From contig JAEZWW010000108.1 of assembly GCA_023442945.1 (NCBI GenBank), positions 1 to 64,000 of the forward strand: 64,000 nt of DNA, in the 5' to 3' direction. A program made the position numbers and the translations under genes. This DNA comes from Pseudomonadota bacterium (GTDB taxonomy: Bacteria; Pseudomonadota; Gammaproteobacteria; Burkholderiales; Burkholderiaceae_C). The notes beneath the pieces are model-generated. The model searched no databases. It was not told where the DNA came from and saw nothing but the letters and a program-made list of their open reading frames with translations. Below are positions 19,340 through 29,423 of the stretch, in pieces (position 1 is the first letter of the stretch; the number at the start of each line of letters is the position of its first letter).

Positions 19340-19792
19340 TCAGATTTCAACGCGCCAATTGGTCTCCTGGATCAGCACGTTCAGCTCGCGGATCTGGCGG
19401 CTCATGTCTTCCATCTGCTTTTGCGTGGCCGCTACGTCCAACTGCGGCACCCATTTGATCTCGCGCATGCTGTAGCGGTCGGACTCTTTGTGGGTGGAAT
19501 CCACCGCCAACTTCAGTGTCGCGTGCTGCTGCATCAGCGTGTCGCGCGCCGCCAGCACCTGCGCCAACGCGCGCCCGTCGGGCAACTTGGCGGCGGCGTT
19601 CGCGGCGTCGATCTGAAGAATGAGCTGCTGCTGCTCGGCAATCACGCCAAAGCATTCGGCGATCAGCTTGGCCACGTCTTCACGCGGCGCATCGCCTTCC
19701 TGCGCCAGGGCGTTCTGCCCGATGCGCTCGCGCAGGGACAGGATTTTCTTTTTCTGATCGGCGCGGATCAGGAGGGCTTCGGCGAGTTTCAT
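19340..19792 (-). CDS. DIP1984-family (septicolysin-like) protein
   Basis: The sequence matches the DIP1984 family as I remember it: MKLAEALLIRADQKKKI at the start, then a helical protein with QEGDAPREDVAKLIAE and a C-terminal RQIRELNVLIQETNW helix; 150 aa, no signal peptide, predicted coiled coil. The biochemical role of the family is unknown; the septicolysin name is inherited and does not prove pore formation. Its ATG overlaps the stop of the upstream TIR gene by four bases (ATGA), so translation is coupled. Most of the gene is GC-rich like the chromosome, unlike the TIR gene. Confidence 0.8.
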   Translation of the reverse strand: MKLAEALLIRADQKKKILSLRERIGQNALAQEGDAPREDVAKLIAECFGVIAEQQQLILQIDAANAAAKLPDGRALAQVLAARDTLMQQHATLKLAVDSTHKESDRYSMREIKWVPQLDVAATQKQMEDMSRQIRELNVLIQETNWRVEI

Positions 19793-20745
19793 GGCAACTT
19801 CATACCTTGCAGACGAAATTTCTCAAATCCCGCGGGATCAGCCAATCTCCTAACCAGCTGCGGAAGGAATTTTTCAATCAGAAAATCCTGATCCTTCAAT
19901 ATCACTTCACCGCGCGGCACGAGCCGCCGAGCCATTTTTGATGCCACCATGAATTTCTCAAGGAGATTTCTAGCCGCTTCAATATCACCTGCATTGTAGG
20001 CCCTATGGGTTTCCAAGAGAATTTCCGACAACCATGGATAGTCCTCTCTATAAGCCCCAGCCAAGACTAAAAGCAGCACCGGATCACCGCTATCCTCTCC
20101 CACTGTATGCATCAATTCATACATAAACTCAGGATGCATCCGTCGGCCTCTATACCGTGGACCCGGCTCATCAAAGCCTTCACGCATTCGAGTTTCCATT
20201 GACCGAACCGCTGTTACAAGATCCTCAATGACCTCAGACTGTGGCCTAGAACGCTTCGTCACATCCACTGACTTTGGAATAGCGTTTAGACTCGCCTCGA
20301 GCTGAGGATAGAGTGCATCGAACAGTTGCCTATATCGCTCGTCCGGCACCTTCACGGACGACATCGCATTGATCGAACTAACTACTTCCAACAACCCGTT
20401 TCGCTCTGCTTTTTTACCCTGAAATTGAGCAAGCGGCCCCGTAATCTCACTAAACTCCAAATCGAATAAAAGTGGAATTAGCTTACTGCCATCGAGCATT
20501 TTTGCTAACGCGCCCGCTTCAAAAAGAATCCAAGGCGCAATGACATTCTCCCTTGTAACGCAGAGTATGCCAAAATTGCACCCATCCAACTGCTTGGCGA
20601 CCTCGTCACTCCAACGCGCGCCAGCATCAATGTCAGACTCAGACACCCAAGGTTCGACATAGTACAAAATCAAAGGTAGCCAAGCCTTCAACGCGTTTGC
20701 CAAGGCTTTGCTACGATCCCCACTCCAGCTTAGAAATAGCTTCAT
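19789..20745 (-). CDS. TIR-domain protein, candidate defence effector
   Basis: Residues 1-135 form a TIR-like domain: first strand MKLFLSWSGDRS, box PWVSESDIDAGARW (about 32-45), and PWILFEAGALAKM (71-83) carrying Glu76 at the position of the catalytic glutamate of TIR NADases. The C-terminal 180 residues are helical and charged with no family I can name, possibly a sensor or oligomerisation module. Length is 318 aa, with no signal or membrane segment. The gene and its upstream region are clearly AT-richer (roughly 45-50% GC by eye) than all neighbours, indicating recent transfer. It overlaps the DIP1984-family gene by four bases. NAD-cleaving abortive defence is inferred, not shown. Confidence 0.85.
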   Translation of the reverse strand: MKLFLSWSGDRSKALANALKAWLPLILYYVEPWVSESDIDAGARWSDEVAKQLDGCNFGILCVTRENVIAPWILFEAGALAKMLDGSKLIPLLFDLEFSEITGPLAQFQGKKAERNGLLEVVSSINAMSSVKVPDERYRQLFDALYPQLEASLNAIPKSVDVTKRSRPQSEVIEDLVTAVRSMETRMREGFDEPGPRYRGRRMHPEFMYELMHTVGEDSGDPVLLLVLAGAYREDYPWLSEILLETHRAYNAGDIEAARNLLEKFMVASKMARRLVPRGEVILKDQDFLIEKFLPQLVRRLADPAGFEKFRLQGMKLP

Positions 20746-20867
20746 CCGTCCCTCCAGCTTTTTTAAATACTCGAAAAAATTCGCTCTGTTTCTATATTCT
20801 AATTAATAAGAAAAAAACGAGAGAAAACTGTCTCGGCACGCGACGTGATCAAGACTTGTATACAGTT

Positions 20868-21236
20868 CTACGGCCCACACCGAAACCAACTCCCCCCACC
20901 CGACGGATCGCTCCTCTCCGTCTGGCGTTGCCCGCTGGAATCCTGGATGTTGGTGTAGCTGCCCTGAGCGGCAGGGGCGTTCGGGCCGGTGAGTCGCACG
21001 CGCTGGCCGGATTGGCGGCAGTGCTGGACGGCATCCTGAAGTTGGTGGACCGTGGGGCCGGACTTGGTGGTGGGGCCCATGTCGGCGCAGCCGGCCAGGG
21101 CAAGCCAGGCCAGGGCCGCGGCGGCCAGCGCGGGGCGCGTGACGGCGCGCGGCGCTGGGTGCGATGTGACACGCAGCGTGGGTCGCGCTGGGGCAGGCAG
21201 CGGCGACGCCAGGGGCCGGGCGTGGCGGGCCGTCAC
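20868..21236 (-). CDS. Small putative lipoprotein, 122 aa
   Basis: A hydrophobic segment (ALAAAALAWLALAGC) ends in a lipobox-like LAGC, followed by a short polar mature part of about 70 residues with two cysteines and many Gly/Ser/Gln. The only ATG, at 21236, leaves about 34 residues before the hydrophobic core, longer than usual for a lipoprotein signal, and no GTG lies closer, so the start is uncertain. It follows guaB by 41 bases on the same strand. I do not recognise the family. Confidence 0.5.
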   Translation of the reverse strand: MTARHARPLASPLPAPARPTLRVTSHPAPRAVTRPALAAAALAWLALAGCADMGPTTKSGPTVHQLQDAVQHCRQSGQRVRLTGPNAPAAQGSYTNIQDSSGQRQTERSDPSGGGSWFRCGP

Positions 21237-21277
21237 GCCACCGGCCTCGCGGGAAGGATGCCGCGCGCTGGCACCGG

Positions 21278-22954
<1,677 letters not shown>

Positions 22955-22983
22955 TCACCACTCCTCGTTACACTGCTGACCTC

Positions 22984-23532
22984 ATGAAACCCGCTCGTGT
23001 TCTGCTCTTCGCCGTCGCCCTGGCCGCCAGCTTCGGCGCCGTTGCCCAATACCAATGGATCGACAAGGACGGCCGCCGCGTGTTCAGCGACGTGGCGCCG
23101 CCGGCCGATATCCCGGCCAAGAACATCCTGAAGCAACCGCGCGGCTCGACCGCCACCGCGGCGCGCTCGGCCCCGGCCGCGCCCGCGGCGGGTGACGGCG
23201 CCGGTGCTGCACCGGCTGCCGCCGCGCCGGGTGCCGCTGCCGCGTCTGCCCCCGCCTCCGCCGCCAGCGGCGCGGGCGTGGACAAAGCCTTGGAAGAAAA
23301 GAAAAAGCAGGCCGAGGCCGCTGAAGCCGCCAAGAAGAAGGCCGAAGAACAGAAGATCGCCGCTGCCCGCGCCGACAACTGCAAACGCGCCCGTTCGGCC
23401 AAGGCAGACCTGGATTCGGGCGTGCGCATCGCCCGCACCAACGCCAAGGGCGAGCGCGAAGTGCTGGACGACGCCCAGCGGGCGGCCGAGCAAAAGCGCA
23501 TCGCCGGCATCATCCAGAGCGATTGCAAGTGA
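22984..23532 (+). CDS. Secreted DUF4124-type protein
   Basis: A signal peptide (residues 1-21, ending FGAVAQ) is followed directly by the DUF4124 pattern YQWIDKDGRRVFSDVAPP at about residues 22-39. The centre is an Ala/Pro linker, then a Lys/Glu/Ala-rich coiled coil (about 105-130) and a C-terminal helical part with two cysteines. Function of the domain is unknown; such proteins are periplasmic. The ATG at 22984 begins the signal peptide. It is divergent from guaB across 236 bases. The interspersed repeat begins immediately after its stop codon. Confidence 0.85.
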   Translation: MKPARVLLFAVALAASFGAVAQYQWIDKDGRRVFSDVAPPADIPAKNILKQPRGSTATAARSAPAAPAAGDGAGAAPAAAAPGAAAASAPASAASGAGVDKALEEKKKQAEAAEAAKKKAEEQKIAAARADNCKRARSAKADLDSGVRIARTNAKGEREVLDDAQRAAEQKRIAGIIQSDCK

Positions 23533-23590
23533 TTTTGGCCTCTGGCCCTACAACCACTAGCGCGGCCAGCTAGGAATTCGATAGCAAATC
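23533..23590 (-). repeat. Interspersed repeat, copy 8
   Basis: TTTTGGCCTCTGGCCCTACA, ACCACTAGCGCGGCCAGC, then ATTCGATAGCAAAT. It is a reverse copy that abuts the TGA of the DUF4124-type gene. Confidence 0.85.
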
Positions 23591-23612
23591 ACCTTGCCGC
23601 CGCACCGACCAA

Positions 23613-23634
23613 AACGCGCCCTTCGGGGCGCGTT
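23613..23634. terminator. Possible intrinsic terminator for rnfH/ratA
   Basis: AACGCGCC (23613-23620) pairs with GGCGCGTT (23627-23634). On the minus strand the stem runs into four Ts, about 80 bases past the rnfH stop, so it can serve the minus-strand pair; on the plus strand the T-run is absent. Confidence 0.5.
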
Positions 23635-23712
23635 GTCGTTGGGGGCGCTGGCGGCTGGCGCGGCCGGAGCGTTCAGGGGCGTTCAGAGGCGCTGAGCGCC
23701 GTTGAGAACCGT

Positions 23713-24093
23713 TCAATAGCCCTGCTTGGCGCCCGGGCGGCGCTGGGCGAACAAGCCCGCCTGGCCCGCGCCCTGGGCCTTGTAGCGTTCGCGCCGGGCC
23801 AGCTTGGGGTCGACCGTCAAGGGGCGCCAGATCTCCACCCGGTCGTCGTTGCGCAGCGGCTGATCGGGCGGCGCCTTGCGGCCCCACACGCCCACGCTGC
23901 CGTGCGCGAGGTCGATGTCCGGAAAGCGCTGGCACAGCCCGCTGGCCTGCACCGCGTCGGCCAGCGTGGCGCCGGGTGGCAGTTGCAGCGCCACTTCGAC
24001 CACCTGGCGCGGCGCCGGGGCGTAGGCAACGGTGATGTGCAGCGGGCCGCTGGGCAGCGCGTCACCCTCGCCTGCCAGGATCGGCGCGGTCAT
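23713..24093 (-). CDS. RnfH-family ubiquitin-like protein
   Basis: A beta-grasp protein with the RnfH pattern: VAYAPAPRQVVEVALQLPPG, then TLADAVQASGL, SVGVWGRKAPPDQPLRNDDR and VEIWRPLTVDPK. The basic tail (RRERYKAQG) is also typical. The cellular role of the family is not settled. The ATG at 24093 overlaps the ratA stop (ATGA), and RatA-RnfH pairs next to smpB are a widespread proteobacterial arrangement, which supports both calls. Length is 126 aa. Confidence 0.88.
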   Translation of the reverse strand: MTAPILAGEGDALPSGPLHITVAYAPAPRQVVEVALQLPPGATLADAVQASGLCQRFPDIDLAHGSVGVWGRKAPPDQPLRNDDRVEIWRPLTVDPKLARRERYKAQGAGQAGLFAQRRPGAKQGY

Positions 24094-24542
24094 GCTGTGC
24101 TGGCGCCGTAGACCTGTTCGGCGCGCTGCACGAAGGCGTCGACCATGGTGCTGGCGATCTTGTCGAACACGGGGCCGACCAGGGTGGCCAGCAGGGCGTT
24201 GGAAAAACCGTAGTCCATCGTCAAATCGACGCGGCAGGCGCGCTGGCCATCGTCGCCCACGGGGGTGAAGGTCCACACGCCTTCCAGCTTGGAAAACGGC
24301 CCGCTGACCAGGTGCAGGCGCACTTCGCGGCCGGGCACGTGGTCGTTGCGGGTGGTGAAGCTTTGCTTGACGCCCTTGAAGCCGATGCCGACTTCGGCCG
24401 TCATGCCGCGCTCGTCTTGCGTCAGCACCTTGGCGAAATTGCACCAGGGCAGGAATTCGGGGTAGCGCGCCACGTCGACGACCAGGTCGAACATCTCCTG
24501 CGCTGTGTACCAGATCAGAACGGACTTGTGGACAGATTTCAT
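24090..24542 (-). CDS. ratA: RatA/Coq10-family START-domain protein
   Basis: A single polyketide-cyclase/START-like domain: MKSVHKSVLIWYTAQEMFD, then DVARYPEFLPWC, FKGVKQSFTTRN and a C-terminal long helix (IASTMVDAFVQRAEQVYG). The family includes E. coli RatA, described as a ribosome-association toxin, and mitochondrial Coq10, a ubiquinone-binding protein; the latter role is equally likely. It is 150 aa, coupled to rnfH by a 4-base overlap, and divergent from smpB with 92 bases between the starts. Confidence 0.9.
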   Translation of the reverse strand: MKSVHKSVLIWYTAQEMFDLVVDVARYPEFLPWCNFAKVLTQDERGMTAEVGIGFKGVKQSFTTRNDHVPGREVRLHLVSGPFSKLEGVWTFTPVGDDGQRACRVDLTMDYGFSNALLATLVGPVFDKIASTMVDAFVQRAEQVYGASTA

Positions 24543-24634
24543 AGAATGCGCGTTTGCCCGATTCTAGGCGCGCCCACTGGCGCCATCGGCGGGCAACTGC
24601 TTGCAAAGCGCGCCGAGCGCGCCATATTGTCCAG

Positions 24635-25114
24635 ATGGCCACCAAGAAAACCAAGTCGCCCAACCCGGTCATCGCCGAAAACAAGAAAGCCGCGTTCAAC
24701 TACTTCTTTGAAGAGCGTTACGAGGCCGGCATGGTGCTGGAAGGCTGGGAAGTGAAGGCCTTGCGCGCCGGCAAGGCGCAGCTGACCGACGGCTACGTGG
24801 TGATCCGCAACGGCGAGCTGTTCGTGATCGGCGTGCAGATCAACCCGCTAGGCACCGCCAGCACCCATGTGCGCCCCGACGCGGTGCGCACCAAGAAGCT
24901 GCTGCTGCACGCCGAGGAAATTGAGCGCCTGATCGGCAAAGTGGAGCAAAAAGGCTACACCCTGGTGCCGATCAACCTGCACTGGAAGAACGGCCGCGTG
25001 AAGTGCGAGGTCGCCCTGGCCAAGGGCAAGGACACGCACGACAAGCGCCACGTGATCAAGGAACGCGAAGGCAAGCGCGAGGTGGAGCGCGCGATGAAAG
25101 AGCGCCACCGCTGA
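24635..25114 (+). CDS. smpB: SsrA-binding protein SmpB
   Basis: Partner of tmRNA in rescue of stalled ribosomes. Conserved blocks are [42 protein letters not shown] and the C-terminal basic tail ([13 protein letters not shown]) that enters the mRNA channel. Length is 159 aa. The ATG at 24635 gives the expected Lys/Ser-rich N-terminus, whereas the upstream in-frame start adds Arg-rich non-family sequence. The ssrA gene itself is not in the window. Confidence 0.97.
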   Translation: MATKKTKSPNPVIAENKKAAFNYFFEERYEAGMVLEGWEVKALRAGKAQLTDGYVVIRNGELFVIGVQINPLGTASTHVRPDAVRTKKLLLHAEEIERLIGKVEQKGYTLVPINLHWKNGRVKCEVALAKGKDTHDKRHVIKEREGKREVERAMKERHR

Positions 25115-25392
25115 AGCGCGGCGGACGCGCTGCGGACCCACCCGCGGTCCCCGCGCCCTGCGCGACGTGGGGCCTGGGCAGACGGCCCCTCCAGTGGGTC
25201 ATTGCCACTTGGCGAGTTCATTTCAGCCCCATGCTGCACCGCAGCACCCGCGTCGCCGTTCCTGGCGCGCGCACGGACACCCCGCCCTCTAAGCACGCGC
25301 GTCGCCCCACCCCGGCGCTTTGTCCGACATGACGGCGTCGCGTACGCGGTCTACACTCCCAAGGTTTTCCCTAGGACATGGAGGCTCCACTC

Positions 25393-25815
25393 ATGAAGGC
25401 ACTGATTTCCGCCACCGCCATTGCCGCCGCAGCGCTGCTGGGCGCCTGCTCCACGCAGCAACCCGCCACCAACGCCGACATGGCCAAGCAAGGCGCCGGC
25501 GCGCCCAGCACGCCCACCGTGGCACAGGACGGCACGCTGCTCGGCCCCGATGGCCGCACGCTGTACTTCTTCGCCCGCGATGCCCGTGGCAGCGGCAAGT
25601 CCGCCTGTGTGGACCAATGCGCCGCCAACTGGCCGCCGCTGGGCGTGGCCGCCTCGGCCAAGCCGATCGGCGACTACACCATCATCACGCGCGCCGACGG
25701 CAGCAAGCAGTGGGCGTACAAAGGCATGCCGCTGTACTACTTCGCCAAGGACACCAAGCCGGGCGACAAGACCGGCCAAGGCATGGGCGGCGTGTGGTCC
25801 ATCGCCAAGCCCTGA
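25393..25815 (+). CDS. COG4315-type secreted-repeat lipoprotein
   Basis: The signal ends in the lipobox LLGAC (Cys at about residue 19). The mature part carries two copies of the secreted repeat of unknown function: LLGPDGRTLYFFARDARGSG with CVDQCAANWPPL, then YKGMPLYYFAKDTKPGD. Such proteins are small envelope lipoproteins with no established biochemistry. The ATG at 25393 is chosen over one 15 bases upstream because it starts the signal peptide cleanly. A strong intrinsic terminator follows the gene, so it is monocistronic. Confidence 0.9.
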   Translation: MKALISATAIAAAALLGACSTQQPATNADMAKQGAGAPSTPTVAQDGTLLGPDGRTLYFFARDARGSGKSACVDQCAANWPPLGVAASAKPIGDYTIITRADGSKQWAYKGMPLYYFAKDTKPGDKTGQGMGGVWSIAKP

Positions 25816-25860
25816 TGGCGTGAAACGCTTCGACCGGCGCTTTGCGCTGGTCGAACAGCC

Positions 25861-25892
25861 AAAAAAGCCGAGGCGTGCCTCGGCTTTTTTTG
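25861..25892 (+). terminator. Intrinsic terminator after the secreted-repeat lipoprotein
   Basis: A-run, GCCGAGGC stem, GTGCCTCGGC and a run of seven Ts: a textbook hairpin with U-tract, 46 bases after the stop codon. The A-run on the other side makes it bidirectional in principle. Confidence 0.92.
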
Positions 25893-26062
25893 TGGGCGGC
25901 GCCGGCTGCTGACGCTGACCTGGCCCCCTCACGCGCTGTGCGGTGCAGCCGCTGCGCGCCGCGGGTGACCTGGTCGACTTGGGCGATCGGCCACGCCAAG
26001 CCCCACCGTCCGCGGCCGCCGCACAGGCCCCTGGCGCAGCGGCAACGCAGTCAAGCGCGCGC

Positions 26063-26140
26063 GTGATTTGCTACGTTATCCGTAGCTGCCCGCGCAATTG
26101 GCACTAGGGCCAGAGGCCGATTTCACTTGAAATCGGCAGG
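26063..26140 (+). repeat. Interspersed repeat, copy 9 (best full-length copy)
   Basis: CGTAGCTGCCCGCGCAATTGG, CACTAGGGCCAGAGG, then CCGATTTCACTTGAAATCGG, a perfect terminal hairpin (CCGATTTCA/TGAAATCGG). This copy defines the family's 3' end and ends about 40 bases before the stop of the minus-strand enoyl-CoA hydratase gene. Confidence 0.9.
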
Positions 26141-26182
26141 CGCTACGACGCCAGGCCGTCGTGGCTTGCCCTGCCCCACCCT

Positions 26183-27310
26183 TCAGTTCGCCAGACCCGC
26201 CAGCGGGTGCTGTGCCGCCGCCCAGGGGCTGGCAAAGTACGCCTGCACCTCGTCCGCGCCGATGTCCTCGATGCGCGCCGGGCTCCAGCGGGGGCTGTGG
26301 TCCTTGTCCACCGCCAGGGCGCGGATGCCTTCCACCGTCTCGCTGGTCTGCGCGCCGCGCAGGTGGAAGCAGTGGTGGACCAGGTCGCGCTCCATGCGCA
26401 GCTCGTCGCCCAGCGGCATGCTGCGCGCGCGGCGGACTTGTTCCAGCGTGACGTGCAGCATCAGCGGCGAACGCGTGCGCAGCTCGGCCGCGGTGTCGCG
26501 CGCCCAGGCCGAATCGCTGGCCTCCAGCGCGCTGACGATGGCGGCCACATTGGGCAGGCCGAAGAAGCGGTTGATCTCGCCCAGGTGCGCCAGGCGGTCT
26601 TGCGCGGGCTGCTGCAGCTCGGCCTTCAGCCAACGCTGCACGGCCTGGCCGTCGCTCCAGGCCGTGTCGGCCAGGTGCTGCCACAGCGCAGGCAGGCGCG
26701 CCACGTCGGCCGCGCCATCGGCCAGGCCGGCGGCCACGGCTTCGTCGCCCTTCAGCAGATGGCCCGTCAGCGCCAGGTACTCGCCCAAATGGCCGGGCAG
26801 GCGGCTGAGGAAGTAGCCGCCGCCCACGTCGGGGAACAGGCCGATGCGCGTTTCAGGCATGGCCATCTTGCTGCGCTCGGTCACCACGCGCAGGCTGGCG
26901 CCCTGGCTCAGGCCCATGCCGCCGCCCATGACGATGCCGTCCATGAAGGCGATGTAGGGCTTGCCGTAGGTGTGGATCAGGTGGTTGAGCGCGTATTCCT
27001 CGGTGAAAAACGCTTCCAGCGCGTCATCACCGGCCAGCGCGGCCTGGTGGAAAAAGCGGATATCGCCACCGGCGCAGAAGGCGCCAAACGGCGCAAAGCC
27101 GCCCTCGACCTTGCCCATGCCGCGGATCGCCACCGCCTTCACGCTGGCGTCGTGCTGCCAGTCGCGCATGACCCACGTGATGGCGCGCACCATCTCCAGC
27201 GACAGCGCGTTCAGCGCCTTGGGGCGGTTGAGCGTGATCAGGCCCATGCCCCCGGCCGTGCGTTCGGCCAGGACGAGTTCAGAAGGCGATGCGGTGGCGG
27301 CGGTGTTCAT
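26183..27310 (-). CDS. Enoyl-CoA hydratase/isomerase; probable 3-hydroxyisobutyryl-CoA hydrolase
   Basis: Crotonase fold with the two oxyanion-hole segments FCAGGDIRFFHQ and GIVMGGGMGLS, and a catalytic-acid region PETRIGLFPDVGGGYFLSRL. The long form (374 aa), with the C-terminal helical domain and FFTEEYALNHLIHTYGKP, matches the 3-hydroxyisobutyryl-CoA hydrolase subgroup of valine degradation rather than short hydratases. Exact substrate is inferred from subgroup only. The ATG at 27310 is preferred to one 18 bases upstream. A repeat copy lies just upstream. Confidence 0.88.
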   Translation of the reverse strand: MNTAATASPSELVLAERTAGGMGLITLNRPKALNALSLEMVRAITWVMRDWQHDASVKAVAIRGMGKVEGGFAPFGAFCAGGDIRFFHQAALAGDDALEAFFTEEYALNHLIHTYGKPYIAFMDGIVMGGGMGLSQGASLRVVTERSKMAMPETRIGLFPDVGGGYFLSRLPGHLGEYLALTGHLLKGDEAVAAGLADGAADVARLPALWQHLADTAWSDGQAVQRWLKAELQQPAQDRLAHLGEINRFFGLPNVAAIVSALEASDSAWARDTAAELRTRSPLMLHVTLEQVRRARSMPLGDELRMERDLVHHCFHLRGAQTSETVEGIRALAVDKDHSPRWSPARIEDIGADEVQAYFASPWAAAQHPLAGLAN

Positions 27311-27351
27311 GCGGCAGGTTCGGTTCAATAGTCAGGTGAACCGGCCATCTT

Positions 27352-27414
27352 ATCAAAAATGATAGCTGGCCGCGCAGATCCATCTAGGGCTGGCGGCCGA
27401 AAAGGCTTGAAAAC
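27352..27414 (+). repeat. Interspersed repeat, copy 10
   Basis: ATGATAGCTGGCCGCGCAGA, CATCTAGGGCTGGCGGCCGA, then GGCTTGAAAAC: forward copy between the enoyl-CoA hydratase start and the EamA transporter stop. Confidence 0.85.
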
Positions 27415-27446
27415 AGTCGCCTGGGCGACGGCCGCCGGGTGTGACG

Positions 27447-28388
27447 TCAGGCTGGCCCAATCGGCGGCAAGGCGCGCCGTGCACGGTGCCAGCCCAGCAG
27501 CTCGTTGGCCAGCAAGGCGCCGATCACCAGCGAGCCACCGGCCAGCACCTCGGGCCGCGGCGCTTCGCCCACGATCAGCCACACCAGGGCGATGCCGAAG
27601 ACGATCTCCAGCAGCGCCAGCAACGACACCTCGGCCGCCGGCAGCACCCGCGCCACCAGCACCGCCAGCACGCACGGCAGCGCCAGCTGGAACACGCCCA
27701 GAAACGCCAGCCAACCCAGGTCGTGCACAGTGGTGTGCAGCGGCCACGCCAAGGGCAGCGTCCCCGCGCAGGAAATCAGCGCGCCCAGCAGCACGGCCGG
27801 CACCAGGTCGATCGGCTCGCCCTGCGACTGGCTGCGCTGCGACACCGACCATTGGATGGCCGACGCGACCGGCACACACAGCGCCACCAGCGCGCCCCAG
27901 GCTTGCTGACCGCCCCGCCCGGCCTCCAGTTGCCCGGCAAACATCCACGCCATGCCCACGCCGGCCACCACGATCGCCCACCAGGTGCGCGCCGTCAGGC
28001 GGTGCCCCGTCACCACGCGCGACAGCAGCGCCGTCAGCAAGGGCGCCAGCGCCATCGTCACCAACACGCGCGCCACACCGGTCATCGTCAGCGCGACCAT
28101 GAAGGCGGTGAACATCACCGACCAGCACACCCCGGCCACCCAGAACGCCGGCCGCCCCCACGGAATGCGCGCCAGCGCCCGCGGCCCCTGCCACAGCGGC
28201 AGCACCACCAGCAGCGTGAGCGCGGTGAAGGCGCTGCGCCAGAAATTGACCTCAAAGCCCTGCGCCGTCTGCAACTGGCGCGTGACCACCCCGGCGGTTG
28301 ACCACAGCAGCGCGACCAGCACCATCATCCAGACGGCGCGGGTGTGGCTCCAGTGTCCGATGGGCGTGGGGAGCAGCGCGCTTGTCAT
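27447..28388 (-). CDS. EamA/DMT-family transporter
   Basis: Ten hydrophobic segments in two EamA repeats are evident (first repeat VWMMVLVALLWSTAGVVTRQ; second starting near AWGALVALCVPVASAIQWS). Members export metabolites or amino acids; the substrate is not predictable. Length is 313 aa from the ATG at 28388, which overlaps the stop of the upstream nucleotidyltransferase gene by four bases, so the two are translated together. Upstream in-frame codons to 28499 belong to that gene's other frame. Confidence 0.9.
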   Translation of the reverse strand: MTSALLPTPIGHWSHTRAVWMMVLVALLWSTAGVVTRQLQTAQGFEVNFWRSAFTALTLLVVLPLWQGPRALARIPWGRPAFWVAGVCWSVMFTAFMVALTMTGVARVLVTMALAPLLTALLSRVVTGHRLTARTWWAIVVAGVGMAWMFAGQLEAGRGGQQAWGALVALCVPVASAIQWSVSQRSQSQGEPIDLVPAVLLGALISCAGTLPLAWPLHTTVHDLGWLAFLGVFQLALPCVLAVLVARVLPAAEVSLLALLEIVFGIALVWLIVGEAPRPEVLAGGSLVIGALLANELLGWHRARRALPPIGPA

Positions 28389-29419
28389 GGCTTGGTCTCG
28401 ACCTCGGCAATTTCGTTTTTCATCCTGGTTAAACCAAGGTCCAGCTGCTGGCGCCAGGTGGGGCCACGCGACCTGGCGTCGGCCTCCGCGCCAGCCCACT
28501 CGTCGGGCGCATGGTCCTGGTACCAGCGGTACAGCATGGCGGCCTGCATCACGTCCTTGTTCGATTTGGTCCGCTCGGCGGTCTTGCGCAGGCCGGCAAT
28601 GATCAGTTTGTGCACGGCCATGCGGGCCGGATGCGGGGTGTTGACCAGGCAGGCCTGCGTCCGCGTGAACACCGCAGCCGACTCAATTTGCTCAAGGGAA
28701 AACTCCATAAAGCGCAACGCTTGGAATTCCGCGTTGAAGGCCTTGACGTGTACCAGGTCCTCCTCGCCGCGCCCCATGGGCGTAAGAAAGTCCAGCACGA
28801 AACCGGGTTCCCTGGGATGCACCCAACGGCCACCGCGCACGCCAGACAGACTGGTGGCGGGCACGAAGCCCATGCCGAGCGAATCGATCACGTCGCCCAA
28901 TTCGAGCGTGGCCTCACTCGCCAAGGCCACCTGCAGATGGCGGCCCGCGTGGGCAAAGTCCAGATCCAGCGTGCGGGACGCGTCGCCCCAGCGAACACCC
29001 AGAAGGTTGCCCGCGCTCAGGAAGGCGTGCGTACCGACGAGCACCCCGCCCGCCCGGAAGAAACCGGCGTCGGCCAAGCGCTGGATGATCACCAGGTGCG
29101 GCGCGGCCACGGTTTGGGCGCCCAGCGTGCTGGCGGATTGTGCGAGCGCCTTGATCTGCACATCGGCATCATGTGTGGCGCCCTTGCGTTCGGCGATCAG
29201 GGCGGCTAGGCGGTCACTGTCGGGCCCCAGATAGGCCTGCCGCAGCTTGCCGTCGAGATCGCGAAATTGGTAGTACCAGTAGTCGCGCCCCGAAATCTGC
29301 TTGCGGTTGAACGAGCCGGGCGCATCCGCCACTCCCCGCGCTATTTCGCGCGACTGCAGCGCTTCGTGCAGTTGCGCGTACGCCGTCTGCGCGGCGAGAG
29401 AAAGCGGCGTATAGAGCAT
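28385..29419 (-). CDS. GSU2403-type nucleotidyltransferase-fold protein
   Basis: Fits the NTP_transf family named for GSU2403: an N-terminal FNRKQISGRDYWYYQFRD block, a nucleotidyltransferase core with VLVGTHAF and TLDLDFAH (two acidic residues in a DxD arrangement), and a helical C-terminus (HKLIIAGLRKT). Function is unknown; the fold is shared with antitoxin/toxin nucleotidyltransferases, so a toxin-antitoxin-like role is possible but unproven. It is 344 aa, coupled to the EamA transporter gene, and begins five bases after a perfect inverted repeat that looks like its operator. Confidence 0.8.
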   Translation of the reverse strand: MLYTPLSLAAQTAYAQLHEALQSREIARGVADAPGSFNRKQISGRDYWYYQFRDLDGKLRQAYLGPDSDRLAALIAERKGATHDADVQIKALAQSASTLGAQTVAAPHLVIIQRLADAGFFRAGGVLVGTHAFLSAGNLLGVRWGDASRTLDLDFAHAGRHLQVALASEATLELGDVIDSLGMGFVPATSLSGVRGGRWVHPREPGFVLDFLTPMGRGEEDLVHVKAFNAEFQALRFMEFSLEQIESAAVFTRTQACLVNTPHPARMAVHKLIIAGLRKTAERTKSNKDVMQAAMLYRWYQDHAPDEWAGAEADARSRGPTWRQQLDLGLTRMKNEIAEVETKP

Positions 29420-29423
29420 GCCA

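Larger units (their letters stand above)
25816..26182. other. Intergenic: terminator plus interspersed repeat
   Basis: Contains the terminator at 25861-25892 and a full forward copy of the interspersed repeat (26063-26140). The bases between 25893 and 26062 hold nothing recognisable. Confidence 0.75.

Noticed and set aside
19340..19792. DIP1984-family protein as a pore-forming toxin
   Set aside because: The septicolysin label is an inherited annotation; no signal peptide or pore-forming features are visible, so I keep only the family name.
24090..24542. RatA as half of a toxin-antitoxin module with RnfH
   Set aside because: The pair is a conserved housekeeping neighbourhood beside smpB across proteobacteria and its members belong to Coq10-like and ubiquitin-like families; no antitoxin behaviour can be read from sequence.
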